Part shown: one piece after another, positions 1 to 10,709 of the stretch | How the letters are laid out: every line of letters begins with the position of its first letter | Position numbering within the stretch: the first letter of the stretch is position 1 | DNA from: Erythroxylum novogranatense | Taxonomy: Eukaryota; Streptophyta; Magnoliopsida; Malpighiales; Erythroxylaceae | DNA: 64,000 nucleotides | NCBI GenBank assembly: GCA_029891385.1 | Contig: CM057235.1 | Location: forward strand, 23,987,120-24,051,119 | Reading direction: 5' to 3' | The notes under the pieces: model-generated | Database searches by the model: none | What the model was told of the DNA's origin: nothing | The model's input: the letters and a program-made list of their open reading frames with translations, nothing else | Position numbers and translations under genes: made by a program

Positions 1-2011
1 ATAATTTCTATGCTTTATTAAATTGAAAAAATTGATGGATTTTTATTGGTTTGAATAAAAGATGAAAAATTGCTACATGAATTATGCATAATGATTGTGC
101 ATTTGTAAATTTAATATTGCTTAAATTGTGATTTGAAGAAATTACTTCGATTATGCATTTCTTTGTGATTGAGTGATTAAACTCTTGATATGTGGAATTA
201 TGTGACTTTGTCTTCGATTATGACATGACATGAAAATTAAATTTCGAAACATGCCTTCGGGCATTTCGATTTTTTAAGCATGAATATGTGATATGTGGGT
301 TTGATTAGGTCCCTTAAGATTGAGTCAATGCACTGTCTCGTTTTTAAAAGCCTTTTCTCGGCTGCCCACTAGTGGTGCTGGAGTTTCGATTTTGGACTTC
401 CATAAGTCACGGCTACACCGGACCGCTATGCGGAAAGGTGTCGTACGTTCTGTTCACGGCTGCACAGGACCGCTATGCGGGAATGTGCAGTACGTTCCGT
501 TTTGGACCAACCTAAACCGTTTGATATGTTACATGTTTGATTTGTGGTTATATGTGATGCATTCATGTTTTTGGAAATTATTGTATGAAGCATGAAAAAT
601 TATGAAAATTTTGAGAAATGAAAAAGTGAGATTTTCAACCTTGAAAGTTTAAAAATTCTTTATTAGAGATTTTGAAAAGTTAAAAAGTTTTGGAAATGAG
701 CTTTTGATAAATTTCCGACTATGAAATGTTTAAAAATGACTAACGTCTTGAAAAAGGGTTTTTGCTTATTATTCGTTTTATAAACATATTATCCACAAGC
801 TATCTAGCTCAACCCCCACCCCTTTCATCCCCATCTCCAGGTATTCGAGCAGGAGATCGGATGAAAGATGGTCAAGACGTCAATTCGACTTTTGTATGTT
901 TTTGTAATTTGTATATGGCTTGAAATTCCATTTATGTTTATGACGTATTTAGTTCATGATGTATATGAATTTCTGTATGGAAATGAGTTATGGGATTTGT
1001 AAATGAATTCTGGACTTGTGTATGGATTGGAGATATAATACTTGTGTGATTATGGAATATGACTTGTGATTTTTATTTAGCTATGATTGAGTGTGTTTGG
1101 CTTGATAAGGAATTGAATTTGATTATTTGAGACATATTGAAATGGTTTAGATATAGGTTTGGGTTTGTGTATGCTGAAGTCCCGGATGGAGGGTCTGGTA
1201 GATTTTGATGATTGTTTGATTGATCAGGAATTATAGAAGTGTATTTTACCATTTGCAGGTTTTGGGCTAGGCCAAATGCAGCCGTTATGCTGCCGAAATT
1301 TTGGTAAGATGGGTATAAAAAATGAGTTTTTAGGATTTATAGGAATGTATAAGAAAATGTTTAAGATTGGAGATTTGCATGAGGAATAGTTTCCTAGAAA
1401 GGGAAGACTATATGGTTTTGATTAGTATGAGTTTTGATTAAAGATGAATAAGATGTGAAAAGGATTGAAAAATAAGAAAAGGAAAAGAAAAAGAAAAAGA
1501 AAAAAGAAAGAAAAAAAAATTCATTCCAGATTCGGATAGTTTAGTCTAGGTTTCCAACGCGATAAGTTTTCCATACTTTGTGTTTCCAATGGATGTCGGC
1601 ATTTGATTCAGTTCGGTTACTTCGTTTGTTTATTCGGTAATTTGATTCCGATTCACATTGTATTTCACCTTATGTATCCGCTTCGTGTTCGTTTCGTTTC
1701 ATTTGCTTTGGTTTTGATTTTGATACCTTCGCTACATTCTTTGTTTTTTGTTTCGTTTTTATTCTGTTTTTGATTTGTTCGTATTCGATTCGACTTCGTA
1801 TTCAATTCGCATTCCGTTCCTTCATTGTGATCCGCTTTGTATGTTTGTTCTACATTTTTGTTATTCGATTTGCCTTTGGATTCGAATTATCCAATTTGAA
1901 TGCGCTTTGGTTTCGACAACTTTCTTTTTGATTTCACCTTATATTCCGTTCCTTCGACCTTTTCGTCTCGCTTTGTCGGTTGGGATCCGGTCTCCGGATC
2001 GGGTCCCAACA
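1..2011 (+). repeat. Right part of a family A (Ty3-type) LTR, inserted in a LINE
   Basis: The sequence aligns by eye with the complete LTR at 20661-23324. Shared landmarks are the 'gtcccttaag' block (about 309), the 'gaccgctatgcgg' hairpin (421) and the 'gagctcaaccccca' block (about 806). It ends in CCAACA at 2011, the right terminus matching the TGTTGG start of this family. No tRNA-complementary site follows the end. Instead LINE coding sequence begins at once, so this is the right end of a solo LTR or of a 3' LTR inserted into the LINE. The left end lies outside the window. It includes an A/G-rich run (about 1485-1520) followed by a TTCG/TTTG-rich stretch (about 1560-1960). Confidence 0.75.
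408..501 (+). repeat. 47-bp direct repeat, two tandem copies, inside family A LTR
   Basis: Units 408-454 and 455-501 both begin 'cacggct', contain 'gaccgctatgcgg' and end 'gtacgttc.gtt'. Each unit contains a short stem (CCGC/GCGG). The LTR at 20661-23324 carries one unit at about 21886-21935, and the minus-strand fragment at 50530-50640 carries two diverged units, so copy number varies among LTRs of this family. Confidence 0.8.
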
Positions 2012-3105
2012 TTTGACCCTAGAAGAGTGTCTATGGAAGGATTCCTGATCCTCTAAAGCTCTAAATAACTCACTAATAGCTGCAGATTCTTGAGCAATCA
2101 GATTAGGGGATCAAGGTAAAAGCCTCATTTGATCTTGAATGTGATTAAGATTAGCTTGGCATCTCTCTACTCTAGTGTTCACATTCCCTACTTAACTAGA
2201 ATTCATGACTTTGAGAGCTTTTTTTGACTATCTTTAGCTTAGACACTACACAATACATAGGAGTTTCCTAAACTTGAGAGGACCATGCATCCTAGACAGT
2301 TTGTAGGAAATTAGACTAAGAAGTAAGAAAATTAGAGAATCTGAAAGGTGAATTTCTCTTATGCTGATGAACAATAGACTAATTACTAAAGGAGAATGGT
2401 CTGAAATGTATGGATTTTGAATGCCACAGTAAGAACTAGGAAACCTAAGACTTTATGTCGAGTTAATGAGGGTTCTATCCAACTTCCTAGCAATGAATGA
2501 ATCTCCACTTTGTTTATTGTTCCAAGCAAAACTTGGACCATTGGAGTTTAGGTCAAACAAACCATTTTCCCCTACAAACTGTTGAAAATCACTCATCCCA
2601 CTCATGGCAGAGGAGCTAGAAGGATCAACACCATGAGGAAATAAGATTACATTAAAATCCCCTGGAATAATCCAAAGGGATTGACCTACCGAAGGGGTTA
2701 TATTAGACAGACCAAACCAGAGGAGCTTCCTATGGTTTAGATTATTTGTCTTATAGACACAAGTAACTAGGAACGATTCAGAATAGGTCCTAGGAACAAT
2801 TCCACATGAATAAATTGGTCAGAAGCATTTTTAATTGAGCAAAAAAGGTGATCAAGAATCTAGGCAAGCACAATCCTAGCATTGGGAGAATGATCTATAT
2901 TACTGTAATGATTCCATCTAGGAAACAAAAAAGTGCAAACATTATTCAAACAGGATGAAGATCTAATCCTAGATTCGACTAAACAAATAAAAGAAACTGA
3001 GACTCTTCTTAGCCAAGCATGAACAATTAATTGCTTTTTGGGGTTGTTGAGACCCCTCATTCCAAAAAACCAAGTCCATAATCCAAAAAAACCAAAACCC
3101 AGCAC
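2012..3105 (-). pseudogene. LINE ORF2 N-terminal endonuclease (APE type), truncated
   Basis: Near the start the translation reads MRGLNNPKKQLIVHAWLRR and then SFICLVESRIR. This is the N-terminal signature of the apurinic-type endonuclease of L1 ORF2 (asparagine motif, then the catalytic glutamate in LVES). About 2640-2665 encodes PGDFNVI, the GDFN motif. About 2490-2540 encodes FAWNNKQSG, matching the usual F.W.N. segment. The frame is shifted at least once and the gene ends at the LTR insertion. The endonuclease would nick target DNA; the reverse transcriptase domain is absent from the window. Confidence 0.82.
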
Positions 3106-3110
3106 ACAAC

Positions 3111-4546
3111 CTACTTTTGTTTCTTCCTTGTTTTCCTATTTATCTGCACTATTGATTCCCCCTCTGCCCCTACCTTAGTACGAGGACTGTGTGGAACCAA
3201 TTCAAAAATTGCAGAGGAAGATGTACCTACCTGATTTACTGCTGAAGTGTTGAGGGCCTCATTGTCTCCACTGAATTTTTTTTGTATTTGTAGAGTTTGG
3301 TTCAAGGTCGAAGGACTCCCTGCTGAGATTGCATCTATACCTTCTTGCTTTGTCATCTTAGGAATATGTTCCTGCTGTGGAGGTCCTTACTCCTTACATG
3401 GCTCGGATGAATTCTCTAGTACGTGAATATCCTCCTAACTTTGATATGTTATCTTAGGATTAAGCTCTGGTGTCAGGTGTAGTTGATTAGAGGTGTTTGG
3501 TAGCATCGCCTTGATCTTTTCCAACTCTTGTTGGAGACTACTCTCAAAGACTCTTCCTGTAAGAGCCCATTCCTTTTTGTGCTCTTGCTGGTTTGATCTC
3601 CATTCGTATTCAATCCTGATTTCCTTGAAAAAAATTTGCCCCTGCTCACTGTACATGGCCAATTGGAAGGTAGAAGGCCATTTCCTTTGTAGCTCCAGTT
3701 CCACACACATACGAGCATAGAATATCCTAGACATCCTTGCTATTGGCGAATCCATTAAGAGTGGACATCCCACCGCACTTGCTATTCTACCCAAACCTTC
3801 AGTATTCCAATATTCAACTGGAATGTTGTAGAACCTAGCCCACACTAGAGCATACTTCACCACTTCCTGTTCCCCTCCATTAAGACTCCACTTCCTCAGA
3901 CACAAGGGCTTCCTTTAATATGCCGAGGTCCCCTTTCTACCATTGACGTCAAACCTTGCTTAGAATCAAATTTAAATAAAAAATATTCGAGCTAGTTATC
4001 AATATCTCCTTTAGCCCAAATTCAACCCATGACTTCGCTAGAGCTCGCTGTACTATTGGGTAAGCTGGCATTTTTCCAATAGAAAAACCAATCAAAGCTA
4101 ACCTGAACTTTGCAGCACCTTCCTGAGCTAACTTCGAAGGGGGGATAACATAGATCTACTCCTCCTCGATTTTGAGGGGGGGTGGGTCTGGGTTGTAATA
4201 ACCTAAATCATTGTCTTTTGTGGATGCCTCTAGACCTTCCAAGACTACTGCCTTCCATAACCTGATAGTCTCATATTTTTTTGGAGCTTGGGGTTGGGTA
4301 GAGAGAGCAAGGTCGGAGCCCTGATCGATATTGGTTGATGGGGTCTAATTAGGGTTAAGGGAAGGGTTCAATTTCTGAGGATGATTTGTTGTTGGGTGAG
4401 GAACGATGGTGTTTGGATCGATATTTTGGTTGTAAATTTGGTTATAATTAGGCATTTCCGATTTCTTGGGTATGGAAGCAGGAATTAGGGTTGGTATTGG
4501 AGAGAGGTGTTCGAGTGTGGGCTAGAGAGGAAGAAGAAGAAGCCAT
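3111..4546 (-). pseudogene. LINE ORF1 (DUF4283-type nucleic-acid-binding protein), degenerate
   Basis: The best preserved piece is 3435-3905, whose translation contains CLRKWSLNGGEQEVVKYALV followed by VWARFYNIPVEYWNTEGLGR and IASAVGCPLLMD. This is the pattern of the DUF4283 domain of plant LINE ORF1 proteins (LRKW..., W.R..N.P.E.W...GL..IAS..G.PL..D). The presumed start at 4544-4546 is followed by a serine-rich N-terminus (MASSSSSL) and then by stops. The C-terminal tail 3111-3356 is polar and ends RKTRKKQK. ORF1 proteins coat LINE RNA during target-primed reverse transcription. This copy cannot make a full protein. Confidence 0.8.
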
Positions 4547-7329
4547 CTTAGAAGTTATGGACTAAAGCTCGCCTCGCAACGCTCAACATTTTGTCATCTA
4601 ACCACTTATAAAAAGATATAAAAACATGAATTTTACCTATTTGTTTTGTCATCTAACCATTTATAGTTTCATTTCTAATCTTTCTTAATTTTAATTATAT
4701 TAGTGTTGTAATTTAATTTTTTGTTTTATTAAAATTGGTTTATATTAGACCATTTTAATAGAGCATTAATATTCATAAATTTTTGTGTTAAATGGAAAAA
4801 GAAAACAAACATTGTTTGAAATCGAAATTAAGAATTATGAAGATACTGAAGCTAATAAAATAGAAAAGTTGGAGATGGGATCAAGTGGTAATTAGGGAAG
4901 AATATTGGTTTTCGTATAAGAAAATGAGAATAATTCAGAATTCAAAACCAACAATCTCATCCTTATTTCCTAAAATTAATTGAACAACTCTCTTTCTAAG
5001 CTCTCTCTCTCTTATCCAATTACTCTCAGTTTTGTCTACTCTTTCTCTGTTGCCTTCAACCTCTAAAATTAGTCCAATCACAAAACACCTACAATAATTC
5101 CCTATTGGTCCAATAACTTTAATTTGAGCTTAAGTTGATTAGTACTTCTTCATATAGGCTTATAATGGTTTTTACCCCTCTTTTTTTCCCCCTAATATGA
5201 GATTGTAATATTCACCTCCTCCGTGAGATTTTAGAATCTCCCTTTCTTAAAAGCTTGATGTCCTCATCAAGAGCCAATATGCAAAAGGTCTTCGGTCATC
5301 CTTTGATATAGAATAAGGCCACGCCATTTATTGCTCTAGGCCCTACCGCCTACATAATCCCCTAACCTTGTCATCTTGACTTAACAATGTACTAGTTGAG
5401 GTTTTGTTCCAATACCATTTATAATGTCCTAAGATTATATTAGTCTAACCATAACTCTAATTCGGGATAAAAAAGACCACATACGCAAAAGTAGCTATCT
5501 AAGAAGTTGATTAGTAGTGTTTTCTATAGACTTATAAATGAATTTTATCTCACCACTCTTGGTAGATATTGGAACCTATACAAGATTTACATTAATGATA
5601 TCTATTTGTGAAACTAGTTTTCTGGCTAAAATTATTTTAGAATCAACTAGCAAGATTTGTTAGAGTGTTTCTTATGCTTATTTGTTTATCTTTTCACGTT
5701 TTCTAAGTTATTTAAAAAATGTATTCATATTATTTTGCTTTGGTTATTCTTTTATAGGTTAATACCTTGAGCAATAGGAATGGGATACCCAGACATCCTT
5801 AGGAGAACAAGTTTGAATATCATTTTTATTGTCAAATTAATAAGTTGAGTAATAATATTGTTGACTAATTTTAGAAGTTCATTTTTGTTTAGGAAATAAA
5901 ATTTTAATTATGTTATTCTAAAGTAGTGTAGAGTAGTTGTCATTTTGTTTATCAACACTCTCAGGATTCATATAGTTTTGTTGAATCTATAAGTTTTTAA
6001 AAGCAATTAGGGTTGTAACCTTTTTCCATTCATCCTCTTGTTTTGATTCATTTTAAATTTCAGGGTGGGTGTAAGTTTATTTTTCCCAATTCATTTTAAT
6101 ATATTAATTTATGTATTACTTAGAACTTAGCATTCTTTTAACACAAACTTTTAAGATTTTCGTTGATCATAGGTGAGGAAAATTCTTTAGAGTTTGGTTT
6201 GATATTAACGTGTTTCTAATATTTTTAATGTCAATTAAAATTTTCATTTATGATTGGTCAATATATGGAAAGAATTTCTTACTTATATATCTTTCTATAG
6301 TTCATATTGTATCTAATAACTGTTGATCAAACTATCCTAGATCATGATGTCCGATATGAAGCAATTATGGATGTTCTATTTGAAACAACTTCATATATGG
6401 GTTAATTTAATGAACTTGTTATCTAAAAGCAACCAAACATTTACTTAAGTATATTCGTACTCAATTATAAGATTATGAATATTTTCTTCGCTAGAAAAGA
6501 ATATAATGTGTCTTTCTATATATAATTGTCAAATTTTAATAATAAACATAAGTTTAGTTCCTTTCAATAACATAATCAATTCTTCGACTTTATAACTTAC
6601 AGATAATAAAGTTGAATTTGTAGTTCCCACACTGATAAAATTACATTTACATTAATAATAAGAGCCATAATTTGCGCCAAGAAAAAACATTTGGAACGTT
6701 AAATAATTGCAGGTACAAACGGAATCATACAACACGAGTTGGGGAATTATATGGACACAAAAGAAGAAGAGAGATTAGCAGCAAATTGTAAGAAAGAAGA
6801 TGCTAGAATACAGCTTGTCTTTATAATAATGCCACAATATATATGCTGAGAGTCCAAATTCAATTTTGGCAAATATATCAAAAGCAAGATAAGCATGAAC
6901 TGTATCAAGCTACGCAATGTCTTCTAATTCAAACGGATTCAACTTTACTAGGCCCTAAGTTACTATATCCTCTTTGGTCCGATCCGTCCTGAGCATAACA
7001 GGTGGCAAACTAATAGCCATAGTTATGGCAATTCACAACTTAACATTGTATTGCTCACCGCGTATGTATATGTATGTAATTGAACAAAAAGACAAGCATA
7101 GGATGCCATGTAGTCAAATTTTGAATACCGCACAAAAGCCAGAAAAATTTTCAACTGCAAACGTTCTTGTTTATACGTATATGGAACATCGATGAGCATT
7201 TGTCTGTTACATGTACGTATTATTTTGTAACTTTGTGGACCTTCAACAATATAAATTTGTCCCAAGATTTATCTGGTACTCTCGTCTTTCTCAAGAACTT
7301 GTTCCCGCTCCCAACTTTGCACGGAAAGA
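4547..7329. other. AT-rich stretch without a recognisable gene
   Basis: I find no convincing coding sequence on either strand. 5400-5440 contains 'ttccaataccatttataatg', which on the minus strand resembles a decayed tRNA-primer-like motif (TGGTATTGGAAC) and may be a relic of an LTR element. 6700-6800 has a short open stretch in one frame that I cannot assign. The rest looks like decayed repeat DNA. Confidence 0.4.
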
Positions 7330-7437
7330 ATGATGTCCAAGTTTCTTCTTTTGGTGGGTCTCCTTTTCACAGTTGTTATCCTCATTTCTTCGACGGTGGC
7401 AGCCGAGCAGGCAACTGAAGATGAGCAAAATTGTTAG
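7330..7437 (+). CDS. Mini-ORF of 35 aa with a secretory signal peptide; possible first exon
   Basis: The frame from the ATG at 7330 encodes a textbook signal peptide: MMSK, then a hydrophobic core FLLLVGLLFTVVILISS, then TVAAEQ with a small-residue cleavage site, and a short acidic tail ending QNC before TAG. It resembles the signal exon of plant glycine-rich or small secreted cell-wall proteins (ASKTFLLLGL...LLISSEVAA type). That is inference from pattern only. A candidate splice donor (GTTAGT, near 7433) overlaps the stop, and a candidate acceptor ('ttacatcacag') lies at about 7530-7540, but no joined frame was found that continues well. It may be a one-exon peptide, a first exon, or a relic of a gene. 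Confidence 0.4.
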   Translation: MMSKFLLLVGLLFTVVILISSTVAAEQATEDEQNC

Positions 7438-8764
7438 TATTTAAGAAGACATATTGTTGGTTTCTTAAATTGCGTTACTTCCTTACCCTCACTTATTGTT
7501 GTCATCTTCCAATTTGTATCACAATATTCTTACATCACAGAGGAAGAGTATGATCCGTTGGTTGCTTTGTAATTTGTAAACATTTACATGACCATTTGCT
7601 CATTCATAAATGCTTAACTGAATACCATTGCTTAGATCAATACAGTAAAAATATGGTCGCTGGAAAACTTCTCGTTTATTAATATTTTTTATAAGAAATA
7701 ATAATTAGATAGTTTAATGGAGTAAAAGTAATCAAAATCTGAAGTTAAAGAGATGTTTTATTGGGTTGCAGTGGCTGCTGGCAAAAAGAAGGATGGAGAA
7801 ATCAAAACCAAGAACTAGAGCTACGTATTGTAGAAAGGGCACACATAGATACACGGTTGTGTATGAGTGTGCCATAGAATAATAAAGAATAAAAACGTTA
7901 GCATGGGGTTGTCCATATCCATGCAATACATATGAATGACATAGTCGCGAGGCAGGGGCTAGGGTTATATCCCTCACTTATAAGTACGTGTTTACTCGTA
8001 ATGTTGCTGCTTTTCATGTCTAAATGGATGTATATGCTGCGGTCAAATAAATGCGACTTTCGTAAATAACTTTTTTTATGGGTTATATGTTATTTGTCTA
8101 CATGGAAGAAAACTAAAAGTACGCGTCAATGTCAAAATCCAACCTTCTTCTTCAACAAACTAAACAATTAGGCCATTGTTGTACCATAAGCTAATTAGAT
8201 GTGGTCAATCTTTTTAAAGGAACATGGCAAAAATATTGAACTGGTGATCATATTAGAGTGGTTTTTCTGCATAATTCATAGCATAGTCTCTTCATTTTCT
8301 TTAAAAATTTTAAAATAAAAATCAAGTTCAACTTTCCATTTTCGATGCAAATAATTAAGAGAATAAAAACTTAAATATCTTTTTTATTTAATAATTAGAT
8401 ATGAATAAAATCAAACATCTAGCACGCATTTACTATACTTCAGACATTCATCTTTAATATTTGAACTGAGGAGTCTTGAGGAGAGGAGTCACAAATCTGT
8501 TGGATAGCAGTCAATTCAGCCCAAGCTGTCTAGAGGCGCCGTGTTGTGGCTCTTTGAAGAATTGAGAGACTTGAGTTCATATTTAATGCCTTTGAGCTTG
8601 CGCAACTGCATGCTTGGTACATAAATTTTTGTTGGGAAAATTACTAGAATGAGGATTTATGGATTTTTATTCAAGTTGAAGCCGTCAGAAGAACGTGAAG
8701 ATTCAGTTTCTATTAAATGAGAAAATCAATAATATATCTAATATAAGAATAAAATTTGTCAACA
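7438..8764. other. Non-coding flank between mini-ORF and pogo-like transposon
   Basis: No gene is supported. 7770-7880 has a short frame, WLLAKRRMEKS then TYCRKGTHRYTVVYECA, that could be an exon of the gene beginning at 7330, but there is no independent support. The rest is AT-rich. Confidence 0.35.
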
Positions 8765-8766
8765 TA

Positions 8767-8807
8767 CAGTAAAACCTCTTTAAATTGATACTCGGTAAAT
8801 TAATAAA
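8767..8807. repeat. Left terminal inverted repeat of the pogo-like element
   Basis: CAGTAAAACCTCTTTAAATT is followed by a second, related AATTAATAA block. It is flanked on the left by TA (8765-8766), the target dinucleotide of Tc1/mariner/pogo insertion. It lies just past the C-terminal end of the transposase (8991). Confidence 0.82.
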
Positions 8808-8990
8808 CTTTTTAAGATAATATTTTTCTCCGGTCCCGACTTGGGCCAGTTGAAAATTTATCAAATTTCAATAAGATAATAAGATAATATATTTTCAAAA
8901 TACCCCTATATAAATATAGGGTCCTATTAATATCATAGATTAATAATTATATAAGCTTACACAAACATAACTAAGATTAGTGAAATATAA

Positions 8991-9502
8991 TTATAGTGTT
9001 GTTTGTTTTTTCTTAAAATTTAAGTCTAGTTGGAGCTCATCTCTAATTTTTCTTATTGCATCCAAAATTTCTGATGTTGAGTTCTCGATCTGTACCAAAA
9101 AATTGTGAAGAGTTCTAGATACGATAAGTGCTTCCTTAAACGTAACCGGTTCTAAAGGTACTATATCATCTTCAACTTCATCATCAACATTATTTTCAAG
9201 GATAGTAGCCATAATTTCTTCTAAGCTCTAGACCTCTGAGCATGTATCATTTTCACCTGGGTAATCCAATAGGCTATTGACATCCATTATATTGCGATAG
9301 CTGAGATCATCAATCATAAGCTCAAGTTCATCAACGTCGTTTTCACAAGTGGGTTCATCTAAATTCCTTGAGACTTCATCCCCTGAACGAATTTTGCAGT
9401 GTCGAAAACAATTTGCTATTGTCTCTTGCTGAACATTAACTATCCAAGCCAAGACTGCAAAATTGATAGCATCCAAAATATTAATCTTACCTGGATCAGA
9501 TT
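8991..9502 (-). pseudogene. pogo-like transposase, segment 4 (C-terminal)
   Basis: Reading from 9502 down, GQSDPGKINILDAINFAV continues directly from segment 3 (ILEGYKLG). It is followed by VQQETIANCFRHCKIRS, ELMIDDLSYRNIMDVNSLLD, YPGENDTCSEV, one in-frame TAG (9228-9230, where the family has Q) and then ATILENNVDDEVEDDIVPLE. The end reads IRKIRDELQLDLNFKKKQTT. This acidic C-terminal tail is typical of plant Tigger-like proteins. Apart from the single stop the 170-odd codons are open, so this part decayed little. Confidence 0.9.
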
Positions 9503-9507
9503 GTCCT

Positions 9508-9800
9508 TGTTAAGATATCAACAACTGATTTGGATATGTACAGACTCTATTACGATATCAATAGCTGATTTGGATACGAGCAGATTCATTCAACGTTACC
9601 TTGATTTCCTTGATGCTGTGTATATTTGATTCCTTGATTCTTGGTGTATATTTGATTTTGTTCATATCATTTTCCCTTAGTTTTAGCTTAGCATATTTGC
9701 TGTAGTTGGCTATAAAAGCCACAGTACTGTAACTAAAAGAAATACAATTTTCTTCTCCTTCTCTTCCCATCCTAAATGCTCAGCATTCTTTCTCTGTTAA
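9508..9800 (+). repeat. 5' LTR of copia element 1
   Basis: It matches 26757-27013 almost base for base, including 'gttaccttgatttcc', 'cttggtgtatatttgat' and 'actgtaactaaaagaaat'. After 'cttctccttctct' it carries about 31 bp (to about 9795) that the 3' LTR lacks, bounded by two 'tctctgtt' copies. The right end and PBS are not resolved; 'ttatctggcgtgg' near 9817 is a poor match to the usual primer site. Confidence 0.8.
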
Positions 9801-9829
9801 ACTAAAACCCACCAATTATCTGGCGTGGA

Positions 9830-10184
9830 AAACCCAATTCCAACCTCTCCTAAACTACCACAATCTAAACCACCTCGTTGATGGCTCTTCCCCACCATGA
9901 AAAACAATCAAATCCCCATCTGACCCAACAATTGACATTCCTAATCCTGAATATGCTACTTGGTTCAAACAGGACCAGCTCTTGCATTCCTGGCTTCAAT
10001 CCTCTCTCTCTGAAGAAGTTTTCTCATATATTGTTGGGTTAAACTCCTCTCAAGCTGTTTGGCAAGCCTTAGCATAGGCTTTCGATTCTATTTCTCAAAA
10101 CTGTCAACTTCAGATTCGTATTGAAGTTCAGGAATTCAAGAAGAATGATTTATCAATCTCTGCCTACCTTCAACGTATGTTAAA
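9830..10184 (+). pseudogene. Copia element 1 gag, N-terminal part
   Basis: The translation includes TWFKQDQLLHSWLQSSLSEE, YIVGLNSSQAVWQALA, a TAG stop, and IEVQEFKKNDLSISAYLQRM. This is the gag-polyprotein/UBN2 domain of plant copia elements (capsid). It stops abruptly after SAYLQRM, where Ty3 LTR sequence starts. The following capsid part (about 100 residues by family comparison) is missing even on the far side of the insertion. Confidence 0.85.
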
Positions 10185-10709
10185 TTTTGCATGCTTGTTC
10201 TTGGTTATTAAATTGTTCTCTGAGCTGTCAAGCTCACACCACATTTTCCCCTCCACAGGCGACGAGCGAGAAAATGAGTAATCTACATCGGGATTGAGGC
10301 ATTACTCCTACGTATTTTAAACTTTGAAGTCAGCTTTTGGAAAAACAAGGCTTTAGATAACATTTTGGAGAAATGGCCTTTCTTTGTATTTTGACTTTTG
10401 ATGTACTAAGGCTAAAATGTCCTCTAAAGCTTTGTAATAACTTATGTTTTTATGTAAATGCAAGAGATTTGAGTTTTAATGTATCTTGTGTATGTTTCAC
10501 AAAAATGTATTGTTGTATGGTTGGAAAAATGGCTAGAAGAGGAGAATTATGTTTGCTGCCTTTTTGAGTCAATTTCTGGGTTTATATGAATTGGCTTGTG
10601 ATTTGAGAGATTGAAGAATGTGTAGATTGAAGTTTTGTGCAGGTGCTGGAAATTTGGTTGTGTATTTGAAGATTTTGGCTAGTGAAATTTTTTGGAGAGA
10701 TGTTGTCAA
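10185..10709 (+). repeat. 5' LTR of the Ty3 element, left piece (5'-truncated)
   Basis: From 'ttttgcatgcttgttc' this aligns with the 3' LTR from about 22080 to 22609. I count about eight differences in the roughly 145 bp before 10709, mostly transitions. The part homologous to 20661-22079 is absent: copia gag joins directly, with a short shared GTTAAA at the join. Confidence 0.88.

Larger units (their letters stand above)
2012..4546 (-). mobile_element. L1-type LINE remnant, 5' two-fifths, interrupted by an LTR
   Basis: Minus-strand remnants of two consecutive reading frames have the order of a plant L1 LINE: ORF1 (from 4546 down to 3111), then the N-terminal endonuclease part of ORF2 (3105 down to 2012). 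The reading continues to the junction at 2012, where it reads SSRVK just before the family A LTR end. The LTR therefore inserted into ORF2 ahead of the reverse transcriptase domain, and the remainder of the LINE should lie left of the window. Stops and frameshifts are frequent. Confidence 0.85.

Noticed and set aside
5380..5440. Possible tRNA gene or primer site on the minus strand (TGGTATTGGAAC)
   Set aside because: No cloverleaf can be drawn around it and no LTR end abuts it; at most a decayed primer-site relic.
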